NCBI GenBank assembly: GCA_034008185.1
Contig: CM067082.1
Span: 153,595,395-153,659,394, forward strand
From: Gorsachius magnificus
Taxonomy: Eukaryota; Chordata; Aves; Pelecaniformes; Ardeidae
Direction: 5' to 3'
Length of the DNA: 64,000 nucleotides
Part shown: in pieces, positions 48,401 through 60,400 of the stretch
Layout of the letters: each line of letters starts with the position of its first letter
How positions within the stretch are numbered: position 1 is the first letter of the stretch
The notes under the pieces: generated by a model
Told to the model about the DNA's origin: nothing
Seen by the model: the letters and a program-made list of their open reading frames with translations, nothing else
Databases searched by the model: none
Translations under genes and position numbers: made by a program

Positions 48401-51400
48401 CAGCAGCCTGTATACACACAGCAGGCAGCTGACTGCACCAACACCTTCCTTCTGGAGCTGGCTAGGCAGTTTCTTTAGGAATCATTGCTTCACGGTCAGA
48501 CATGCATTTGTCCCTGGAAAAATATTTGCTGATGTGAATATGTTATGCAAGGCGGCCATCAGCTGTGAAAACAAAACTGTCTGTGGGTCTCATTAGTTTT
48601 TATCAAAATCACTCAACCCACATAACAAGTCATTTCAAATGTGGAGCTGCCTGGTTTTTTCAATTTAATTTTGAATCAGGCCACTGCACACATTGCTGGG
48701 ACAGTTTTCATCACAGGCAGTGTGCTGACAAATATTGACCTTATTCTCCACAGCATATGTTAAATGCAAAGACAGAAGTGTTGATAGCCTTAGATCCAAA
48801 TTTAGAGGCAGCGTAACGGCAGGAGAAGTTTCTGGTTACAGAAATAGTTTGCAGGGCCCTGATTTTGCTGTGCGGAAGGAATGTAAATAGGGATCACTCT
48901 ATTTACATCAGCACCCCGAGCTGTGATGGGTAGACAGAAAGACTGGGTAAAGATCTTAGATTAAAAGGTCTTTCCAAACAACCTGTAAAACTACATGTGT
49001 GTTATATCCCTGGTTGTTGGGTGACGTGCAGCAGCAATGAGGGCAGACTGCTGTGCAGCAGAGCTCAGGTTAAAACAACGTACTGAGCAAGTCAGGGGAG
49101 GGGGAGAGGAGAAGAGAAGGGGTGAGGAGTCAGCAGCTGGGACCTGCAGTAACCAGCCCAGGGAGATGAGAGAGCAACACGGTCAGAGCTAAGAAGGCAC
49201 AGCACAGTGTGGCTCATGCTGAACCCATCCTTGGATCATTACGTTAAAGCATCCCTTAGCCGTGGGGGTGATGGATAGCCGTTGGTGATCCCGGTCCAGG
49301 GAGCTGACAATGCTCCAGCTCCTGCTGATTACAAAGGTCCTGATCCTGACTTCGTTTGGCCATTAGCATCAGCCACCTATGGTGAAAATGAAATCAGCTA
49401 AACTGCTTTTTCTGGGGTGAAACCAAAGAGAGAAGTGGCGCGCGGTGCTCATTTGCCCCATGTGCTCCACGTGTTGTGAAATCCATGGCATCTCGCTGCG
49501 CCCATCCCAGCCAGCAGGGCGGTCCTGGGGTAGCAGCTTTCATCTCTTTGGGACAGGATGCTGAGCCAGCCTGGCTGAGCAGCAGCTGGTGAAGGTCTGA
49601 TCTCTCTGCAGACGTGCGGCGTGGTGTGCAAAGAGGGTGCAAGCTATTAACAGCTGAGTACATTTCTCATCTGCATTTCCTGGCAGTAACCAGAAGTGAC
49701 TTACGGAGGCAATTAGAGTGGGATGGAGTAATTCAACATGACGGAATGCCACATCGCAGGGATCACTTGCTCATGACAGGGAGGTAGGATCAGGAAAAGG
49801 AAGGATCTGAGGAGTATTTCCCCCAAGTTAAAAAACTGCCCCCCTCCCCTCATGAGTAACTCAAGGCCAGCTGTTTTGGCAGTGTTTCCAAGCCTCTATA
49901 CATTGACCGTCCTCTCCCTCTTCATCAGCAAAAGCACAAGGAAGGAGAAGCACCTTTTGGGTCCTCATCCTTCACATGTCCAGTGGGTTGCAGGAAATGT
50001 GGGTTCAGTTCCTTGTTCTTTCTCTTTTCCATAAGACTCTAGAAAAAATACCTCTTCTCAAAGGGCCGCCTGTCAAACAGGAGGAAGGCAAAGGGTGATT
50101 GCTGCCTGTCTCTGTTCCTTCTTTCCCTGTATTCTTTAGGATTAACAAAGTGCTTTACTGTCCATGGAATCATAGAATCATAAAATGTTTTGGATTGGAA
50201 GGGACCCCTAGAGGTCATCTAGTCCAACACCCCTGCAGTGAGCAGGGACACCGCTAACTAGATCAGGGATGGGGCCTGGCAAGTTTAAAGGCAAGTTTCT
50301 CCTATTCACCTGGTCTTGCTCCCAGTCTGGGCATTTCACCTTAGGAGCAGTGACTGGAGAAGAGATGGAAGGACCAGTGGCCAGGGCTCATCTCAGACAA
50401 GCGCGCTAATCATTAGGCACCTTGTCAGGCTTGTCCTTCTGGCTCCTCAACACTTGTATTTTTGGCTGCCCAATGGTGTATAGTGCATACATGTGTCTCG
50501 GTTGTACTCCTGAAGACTGAAAGCTCTGGGGTTAAAGCTTTTAGGGTGATGGAAAGATCAAATTTGTGTCCCTCTCCCTACTGCTTCCTGCAGGAATGGT
50601 TCTTATGCAAATGGCCATCCCCTCTCCCCATGCAGGTAGGGCTGAAACCCTTGTGCTGGGATGTGTCTGAGGGCACCTCGTGGAGGGTGGTCAGGCCAGC
50701 CCAGGTCCTGCTGGAGGGAGGTGGGGAGACTTTTGGGCAGGGGCCCCCTGAAGGAAGAAACTTAACTTCTGAGGCATGGGGGAGCTTCTGGGTCAGGCAG
50801 AGGCACAGGTGAGGCTCTGCACCCACTCAGCAAGGTTTTATCGGTCACTGTTTTGGACATGTGTACTTGTAGACTCTCTTAAGTCTGGTTACAGGCACAT
50901 CAGTGTGAATCACAGCTTTTGTTTTCCTTTGAGGAAGAGCTTTTTGTTTTCCTTCCTCATCCTTCTGCATGAGATGAGCTTGCAAGCATAACAGCAAGGT
51001 CCTTGAAAGCCATGAAGAGAGAAATCCAAATCAAGAGACACCCAAAAGATACACATTGCTTGCTTGAAAACATCATGGCTATCAAAACTGGCCTCCTGCA
51101 TCCTGTGGGCCAGACTGATACCTGCCTGCTAATGCTGTTGGTGGAACAGAAGGGCACTGGAATGGGAATTAGGAAGGGAGGAGCACAAGGGCAGTGACAA
51201 AAATTGAAAGGAGGGTTAAAATGAAAGTTCTCAACATCTCCCTGAAACTGGGAGTAATTTCACTGGCTCCAGGGAACGCTGCTGTATGTGCAAGTCAGCA
51301 GGAAGCCTTCAGCTGTGGCGGCAGCATCTGCAGCAGCCAGGAGGGCTGCCCGGGATGTAACCTGTTTGACTTCATGTCTGGAGGCCAGGAAGGACACAAG

Positions 51401-54400
51401 CTTCCTTGTGTTGCGCTTCATGCGCTTTACACAAACCACCTCTTCAGCAGACATAAACACTCAGGAGAAGTAGATGCAAACTTTCCAGGTTCTCTTCTGC
51501 TTGTGGTTACCTCCCCGCTGTGGCGTGATGGGGAAGGAACAGGGAGGTTGCAGGGATATGTGACTGATGGGTGTTTGCTGTAAGTGTTTCTCCACCGCGA
51601 AACATCTCTGTCCCCCCAGTTATTTCTGATTTCTCCTTGCAGATAGCTCAGCTGAGCACACAGTTAGTTTGGGACTGCTAATACAGTACGCTCGCTGTCT
51701 GGGAGCAGCTGATAATGTACTTATGCTGGGTTCAGATTTTCCAGAAAAGAGATAACATTTGCAGATGGCTTGGGCCGACTCCTTTGGCTTCACCTTTTTT
51801 ATTGATAAATGAAAGCAGTACGCCTGACCAAGCTATGGAAAGCTTTAAAAAGTGTCCTCCCTTACCCTGCTTTTTTAACAGTTCCTGCATTGATAGTTTC
51901 TCTCCTTGTCCCTTGCGTGCCTACAGTAGACACGGATCCTGTTCTTCAGCCTTCCTTGTCCCTTTTCTACATCAAGAAGCTCTGTGCCCTCTATCATCCT
52001 CTTCTCAGCATACCCCAAAGAGATCAAGGCAGCCCTTCCAGACACAGGTTTTCAGTTTTTTTTTCCTCTCACACAGCTTTTTTTTCCAGTGGATTCACTT
52101 TGCCAAGGCAATGGTTTCCAAAGAATCCATTCTAAATTTCCAGTATTTATCATCAGATTTTCTAGTCTTGGAAACACTAGGTCATTGCCAACCCAAAGTT
52201 TAGGGATTGATTGCACAAGCAGACTATCTAGCCATTCTGAAGGGACAATAACTCTTACGAGCCAAGCAGTGGTGAGCAGTTGGCGGGTGATGAGGAACAA
52301 CAGGATGATCCTTCCACTTGCACTGCCATAACCAGAAGAGACTGGGAGAGGAGAGAATCATCTATTTATGGACCACCTGCATGGCCCACGTTTGCATCTG
52401 AGATGCTCAGCGTGGACTTCCTTTCTGGTCAAGGGTCCACTGTAGCCATGGATAAAGATATGATTTATCTCACCCTAAAGTTTATGTCTAAATAGGATGG
52501 AACATTTGTGTTCCAAAAGCTTCTTTTTTTTCCCCATGGCTATAAAAGGAGCCTAACTAAACTTTAGACTTTTTGACTGAACCGAATCCCGTCCAAACAT
52601 GATAGCATCCTTTACATTAAGGGTGTACTTCTAGCTAAGGCACAATCACTATCATTCGCCCGATGTCCTAGTTAACGGGCAAAATCACCAGCAAGGCAGC
52701 CCATCTGCAAGGGAATTGCAGCCCTTTTCTTTCAAGGATGGTTTTAGTACTCAAAGCTATAAACTTTCACTCTACAGTAAATTGGCCAGATAACATCATT
52801 CCGCAGCCCATCCCAACCCAACCTTTTCTTCACCTCCAGCTGATCAACTGTTGGCCTTTACGAAGTGATAATGAAAGACCACACAAAGATAATTGCTCAT
52901 AATTGTCAGGGAGGAGCTTTGCCAGCTCCAGGAAGGTCCTCATGGTATGTTCTTGTATAGGAACCAAACCAGCAAAGTGCTGTGGAAGATGTTTGACCAC
53001 CCCAACATGTGGTGAGAATTTAAAGCAAATGTCAAGCATTGGTTTTGGAAAGTCAATGACTTTTGAAAACTGAAGTTTTGGGAGGTTTTGGAGTTGTTGT
53101 TTTTTTTTTCCCCCAGCAGCTGAGCATTATCATGACTGCCCTGGAAAAAAGGAAAGTTTTCAAACTAATTTGCATCTGATTAATTTTGGATGATCGCAGG
53201 GCAGCCATGCTAAAAACGTGCAGGGTGGATATGTGTTTTTCTGCAGTGTTGACTTTGAATGAACTGTGCAATTTAATGGTGAAATTGCACTGATTTAAAT
53301 GAAGGAGCAGATAAAATGGATGCTTATCATAGAATCATAGAATGTTTTGGCTTGGAAAGGATCCCTAGAGGTCACCTAGTCCAACCCCCCTGCAGTAAGT
53401 AGGGACATGTTTAACTCGATCAGGTTGCTCAGGGCCCTGTCCAACCTGACCTTGAATGTTTCCAGGGATGGGGCCTGGCAAGTTTAAAGGCAAGTTTCTC
53501 CTATTCACCCTAACAGTGTGGATATTTTTGGCGTGCTTGCTACAGAAGATGGCTGAATATCTCTCAGGTGTGTTGCCTTTTCTATGTGTGCTCTGAGATG
53601 ATACTAGTAGATGCTTGCAAAATATTAACTGCTCTGCCTCCCACCCGACTTTCTCGGTTATGGACTCCAACGCTGTTTGCAAACATTTTTGCCATCTATT
53701 GTGTGCATTTAACGTTTGTTCAGTGTTAAGTTTTTCAGCAGTCAAATGGGATTAAGCAGTTTCTGCCCTTTCCTCTCAGTCTTTTGTAGATGTATGAAGT
53801 GGCCCATCAAGGGCACAGTTTGAGGGCACCTGCCTGCTCTCAGGGGCAATGTAGGGGTGTCTCTGTGACTTACATTTGTTTAATAACAGCCTCTTGAATG
53901 CGCTTGCTCTTTCTGGATTGCTTTATGTGTGCATTTTTCAGACTTTGTGCTCGTTTCCACTAGCTGAAGGGCAGAGATGGAAATGGGGAAGGATTGTCTT
54001 GAAAGCAGCGTTTTAATTTCTTACAGCAAAAAGGATCAAGCCTACTCTTGACGTGGGTGAGGATGGAGCATGGGTGACACCAGACTGCTCTGAAGCTTTG
54101 GTCTTTGCCTCCCTAATTTGCACTAGTGTGACTGAGAAGAATAGATGGGATTTTAAATTTTACCTTCTAACTTTTTGCAAGCAAAGGAATGACTGTTTTG
54201 CTCTTTGCCCTCCTCTTACTGAAGTCACCCCTCCTTTTCCTGTAAGGTGTTGTTCACAGGGAGACCCAGCTTTGCTCTCCCCACTCTCATATGGGGGCAG
54301 AGATCAAAGTGGGGATGCTCCAAGGACCGGAACTAAATTCTTGGAAGTGACTTTATCTCATAAGTATGATGTCATAGTATGGCATCTACTGCATATTCTG

Positions 54401-57400
54401 CTTCTTTATTAAATAAATAACATGGGGAAAGAGTTTTGTTTGGGTTGTTTTGGGTTTTTTTTAATTTCTTGATTTTTCTGCTCCTTTTGATTTGAGCTTT
54501 CTTTAGTACCAAAATTTGGGGAAGGGAAAGGAATTCTCCAGAGCTTGCAGGAAAAGGAGAAAAGAGTAATTTCTTAATATCCCTCACCAAGGCGAGATAA
54601 GGCTGACTGAACCCCTGCTGACAGCAGGCTCTGCTTTCTTTCCACAGTCTCCATTGAAGATATTCGGGATGTGAGGTCAGGCCATAAAACAGAAGGTATG
54701 GAAAAATATGCCAAGGATATCCCAGAGTATCGCTGCTTTTCCATCATTTTCAAAGACCAGCGGAAAAACTTGGACCTCATTGCAAGTTCAGAGGACGATG
54801 CCAACCATTGGATCTCCGGCCTTGGGAAAATCATAGCCCACAGCAACTCCATGAACCAGAAACAGAAACTCCAACAGTATCCTTTGCCTTAAAAAGTGAT
54901 TAATTACACACAAAGATGCACTTGTCTTTCTCTGTGGGTGGAGATAGTAGACTAACCTCCTTTTTTCCTACTGGCCCCGGGCACTGAGTTTTCTCTCATG
55001 CTGATTTTGCACCCGAGCACACTCCCTGCTTTCCAATGCTTTTATCCCCCCTGTTTTACAGCGATACAAGCAAGAGTGGATTCAGGCTTCACAGAGCTCC
55101 TTAAGCAAAGAATTGCCTCTTTCAGGGAACTCCAGATAAAACAATCATTATTTTTTGTATTCTTCAGGGGTCTGTTTCACTTGCAGTGCTGTAAGCTCCA
55201 GGACAGACATCTCTTGGCAAGGCATGAAAAGCCCGTACTGTTTATCATGTTTGTCAGTAATACAAGGCGAGGGAACTGATTCTGCTCATCTGACTGTGCC
55301 AAATTTACTCTGGGGTATCTCCACTGACTTTAGTGAGGTTACTCCTTATTTACCTCTGCACGGGAGGAAGTTTTGCCCTGAAAGCATTAGCAATTGCTCT
55401 AGTGACAGTGCAGACATTGGAAAGGAAAAGCAGCAGAGCAGGGGAGGAGAATGAATTAGTTGTGAAATGGAGAGTTGAAGTTAGTTATCAGGGGAAATCA
55501 GGGCTCTGCTGAATTCACAGGGAATTTTCCCTAGGGCTGCATTTCACTCAATAAATTGCTTTGCGACCAGAGGGCTCACATCCATATCAAAAGAGAGAAT
55601 ATCTGTGGGTGCAGTTTTTGATGGATTTTCTGCAGTCCCTGTGTGTCTGAGGCTCTGACCATGACCTATGAACCTGTTGGCCGATTTCACCCTGATTCAC
55701 CAGAGCCACAGTAGTCGTAAAATATTAAGGTCCTTTAAGCTTCGCAAAGGTAGGCATCCAGCTATCAGAGAGGGAAGCAGATAGTGCCCTCAGTGAGAGA
55801 AGGCTGCGTGAACTTCATGCCTTGTTCAACCTCAAATCACCTGTGGAGAGGAGGGGAGCTGCAAAATCCTCAGCGGGGGAAAATCACAAAGCTGGAGCCT
55901 GAGCCGGAGCAGGCACCAGGGGGTCCTGCCCCCAGTCTAAGGCTTCACTCCACGTGGATTCCCTGCTGGGTAATGAAGTTCTTCTGATGCAGAAGATGGC
56001 ACACAAATGCTGAGCTTTCATCAGACTTTGCTCTTCTGTGGGTTCTCTGAAGTCTAATAAGCACTTGCACAACCATAGTGGCATTTGTTTAAAGGAATCG
56101 GACTCCATTAGTTGTGATGCGTGTGGGATGCTGTGCTGATCTCTTGCACTATGAGTGTCTTTTTGGGTGGTTTTTCAAGCTGCAAGGTCATTCCTCAGCA
56201 GTGTTACCTGTTGTGTGTTCATGGTGGTAGGGAGCAGTCCCTAGGCAAGTTGAAATCTTGAAGCTTTGGCGCTGTCGGAAATGTTGCACCCTGGCAGTTT
56301 TCCTTTTAAATGTGAAGGCTTCCCCCACCCCACAGCATGTGGGGAAAATCTGGGCTACAGAAAGTTGTCCCTGGAGCGTGTCAAATTGAATATATCGCTG
56401 AAAAACTTCCCCGTAAGAAGAGACGAGATTGCTAAGGGGGGAAAAATAACAATGACATTTGCAAGGGAAGAAGGCTGTAAATTTCCAGCGTGGAAAAGTG
56501 CCTCTCTGTCTTTGGAAAGCAGAATCGAAGCTAAATAGGGTGGGTAGGCAAGCTGTATTTCTGGAAGAGCAATTACTGTGCCGTGCTGGCTTCCAATCTG
56601 GGATTGTCTCAGGCTGTTTAACGTAACCTGGAATTACAGAACAGCATGATTTCTCATTTGAAATTTGATGATGTTTAATTAAAGCCTGGGATTTTAAATT
56701 TAGTCCGTCTTCACTGGCTTTGCTTGGCAGCGTGGGCTTACTCAGACCTTCCTTAAACCTCAGAAGCGTTCTCCGCATCTGTGGGCACAGAAGGGGAAGA
56801 GTCAGTAGTCGCGGAGAAGTGTTGGGTCCCCTGCCTGTCCCCCATGGCTGGCGAATTGCCTGGCAGTGTATTTTTTCCAGCCTCCAAAGCCTGGCAAAGC
56901 AAGTAAGGAATGAGCAAGATTTTGAAAACAGGTATTGAAAGCAAAACCCTTACCAGTTTCCAATGGAATTTGTTCAGTTTATAAGATGATGAAGTTGCCT
57001 GTGGTGGCAAGGGACTCAATTTAGTGTCTTATGTGTCCTTTCCAGCCCTGTATTCCTACAAAGGTAAAACTCACACAAGCCTGATGAGTACTTCTGGTGT
57101 TCTTATACATACAGTACTGCTTTATTAAGCCTCAAATTCAGCAACAAGCTGGCATAGGTTATTTAGCAAATATTGCAGGTATGTGTGCAGGGAAGACTTA
57201 AGACCAGAAAATACAGGGGACTTTTCATTTGAGTAGTGTGGGCACTGTCTGCTTTGATTCTGGGATTTATGTATGAGCTTTTCTTCTGGTTGGAAATCAC
57301 TTGCCAGAAGTTTTGCAGCATTTCTGTTCTGAGCACAACCAGGGAATAGCTGCCAGATAGTTTCTGTCATCCCTCTCTGGTTTCTAATAGAAAGCTGGTA

Positions 57401-60400
57401 GCCCTGAAGATGGCAGATCCTTTAAAAACAAGAGGCAGGAAGCATCTCTACGGATGTATACAGGAATGGGAATGGCTTTTTCCTAGTCCACCCAGGCCAA
57501 AATAGGCACATAAGGTGAAAGGAAGGCCCCCAACCAGGGCTGAAGAAAGGTGTCTGTATCAGATAACAAGAATTTAACTTGCAGTGCTTGGTTCATCCAG
57601 CTCCTCAAAGCTCTCTGAAGCCTAAAGGGGACCAGATGCAGGGCGAGTTTGGGTGTTTAGGGGACACTGCTGTTTGCTGAAACAACAGGCTGAGTTCACA
57701 GTTGTCTGTAGTCCCCTTTTTCTCTCTTTTCTGCTTGCCCTTGCAGTGAGAGAGCCCACTATATGTCCCCATGCTCTCCATGGGCTCCCTGATTTCCCTC
57801 CTAAATTTTTCATGTCTAAAGAAGGGGAATTTTAATACCGCCAGGCTAAGACAGATGCGGTGTGAGGTCATTGCTTAGCACCTGCCAAGATTTTTAAAGA
57901 CAGGAAGGTCAACTTTCCATGAGACAAACAAGACTTACCAACAGTTTACACAGATCTCCATAGTTCGGCAATATTTGAATGCAATGGTAGCTGTGGCGAA
58001 TGCTCTGTTTCAGGGTTATGTCTACAGCCCCTAAGGCTGTCAGTTAATGCCCTTTTCTGGGGTTAATTTGCAAGGCCCAGTTAAAATGTTACAGCACTAT
58101 ATGCCTCAGGTGGTGTTTGCTAATCCTGAGGTTTACTCTGCTTAACATCCAGATTGGAGCATTTTTTAAAGATTATTTTTTTAGAATGAGTTTGAAGCAA
58201 TGCTTCCTATGCAAGACATGGAAGGTTGCATTCGTGGAGATCAAATTGTTACTTCCATCATTCTTCTATTGAATAATAGGAGATTTTTCTGGATGACCTT
58301 TCTTATTTAACAGTAAAGCAAATTAGAGAGAGTCAGTTCCATGATGCAAAAAGCATGGTTTTTCACTGTTTAAAACTGCAAGGTATCAGTCTCAACTGTC
58401 TAACATTATTTTCCCAACAAACTGAAGGAACACGGGAAAGCCAGTTCAAATTTACTGGCTTCACATTAAGAAGCCTATTTTTTATAGTAATTACTCCAGA
58501 TCCATCGATATAATAAAGTCATCACAACCCAAGCTCTTATGAACTGTTATCACAGCATGATACAGTAATGGATCCTGTGCATTTCAGGAGGGGAAGCCAA
58601 GACCCACAAATTTGATTTTGATTTTTTGATTCTGCTCACAACAAAGTTCTTAAGATGTATAGGTAGAAATCCCTAAATAAATATGGAAGCTGAAGGTGAG
58701 CCAAAAAATGAATATTAATGCTTCTTTTGGAGATTCTCTGTTCAGTGTTCACCTTGATATACTGAATATTGATCAAATCTGTAACAGTGAGTTTACCAAG
58801 CTCCACTTGGGAGCTCTTTTCATCCTTCCTCTATCCCCATTTAACAGTCTGGAGCAGAACTCACTTTCTGTCATAAAAGAGAAATCAAACTGTTTCTGGC
58901 TGTGGCCAGAAACTCCTACAGGGTAAAAAAAGCTGATCCAGCCTCGGTCAGATGGTGAAAAGCTTCTCTTGGGTCACGATCACTTGTATTACAGTGCATT
59001 TTGCTTCTGCCAAAGCACCGTTTTGCTCTTTCAGAGCAGAAGGTGAGATGATGTAAGCTGTTCAGTGGTAGCATGCTGATTTACAGCAGCTGGAGAGATG
59101 GTTCAGAGTATTTAGCAGAGATTTGTCCCCTGCCATGGCAGCAGAAGGGTGGTATTTAGGTTAGGCACTGACCTGGAAAGATTTCCTTACATCATCCTGC
59201 AGCTGGATTCATACCTGCCTGCGGAAAGCTGATAAAAACAAAGACAACAAGATGAGCTTGAAAGAGCTCAAGAACTTCCTGAAAGAAGTGAACATTGAAG
59301 TCGATGACTATCATGCCAAGAAGATTTTCCAGGTAATGAGAGCAAGCAGAGAAAGTATTTGCTGTTGGCTGAGGTCAAGGTCTCCCACAGCTTTCAGCTT
59401 TGGTTGGAGACCTAAGCTAAAGTGAACTCCTAGGATCTTTTCTCGTACAGAGGAAGGACTCTTGGGTTTTGATGCTCAGCAGATTCCTTACTTACAACTA
59501 AGTTAGGCCCACACAGTGCTTTTGATGAAGGTGTGTTAAGGTCTTTCTTTACCATTGATGCCAATTTTGCCAGGATTCAGAGAAGATGTGATGCAAACAT
59601 GGATAATGTGAGAAAAAGGGAAAAGCCAAGTTTAAGTGCACTTTGAGTGCCAGGTTTTTCATGAGTTCTGCGTGCCACAGCCCCATGTCAATCCTTAAGT
59701 CTGTCTGAAATTGGTTTGGTTACAATTATGAACCCAGATCCTCTCCTTCTCAGAAGAGGAGGGTGCCAAGTGACAGCTTTAAACAAAAAGAAAGTGCAAA
59801 TTAGGGAAAAAATAAAAAAGATTCATGTCAGGTACGTAACATTACACCCAAGCCTGGGCCAGTCTGGTTGATTTAATAGCCCATGGCATATTTAATCTGG
59901 TCAGGGACGTATACTTCTGAACTGTCAAGATTTGGCTTGCTGGCTGAACCTATCAGAAGGTAAGAAAGGCAGGAAAATTTCTCAGTTGTTAAACTTTTGT
60001 TTTCTCTCTAAAGAAGCCTTCCTGTTGAGGTGAGTTAAAACATCTGGATAATTTCCAAACTTCTGTCCTGTCTGAAGCAGGATTTGAATTTATGGGTGGG
60101 GAGTTTCAGAAATGCTTTTTCTGATCAGTGGTAAATGCATGGGTGGCTTTGGGCACTAGGCAGTAGTTCTCCTTCTCCTTCCTGTAAGAAGACAGCAGGG
60201 AAGGTTGGCAAGATCTCACTAGGACCTTGCCTCAAAGGACATACAAGTTTCCCAATCCTTGCTTTATGGAGATATCTCTCCCTCTCTCCCTGGCAACTTG
60301 AAAGAATTGGAGGAAGGTCATCAGCAGATCTTAAGAATTTCAGCTTGCAAAATTTTCCCTATGTCCTGCCCACTCTGGCTGGCATATCCATGCGTTATTT

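Larger units (their letters stand above)
42364..54647 (+). other. PLCD1 intron 2
   Basis: A 12.3-kb intron containing CR1 copies at 43600 (+), 45655 (+), 47911 (-), 50167 (-) and 53326 (-). The intervals between them show no recognisable gene, RNA or repeat. A small AAC-rich patch lies near 43501-43555. Confidence 0.7.

Noticed and set aside
51194..51583. 129-codon plus-strand frame
   Set aside because: No similarity, no promoter or splice support, and located within PLCD1 intron 2.
56188..56778. 196-codon minus-strand frame in PLCD1 intron 3
   Set aside because: No domain, no similarity I recognise and unremarkable composition. A chance frame in a large intron is more likely.
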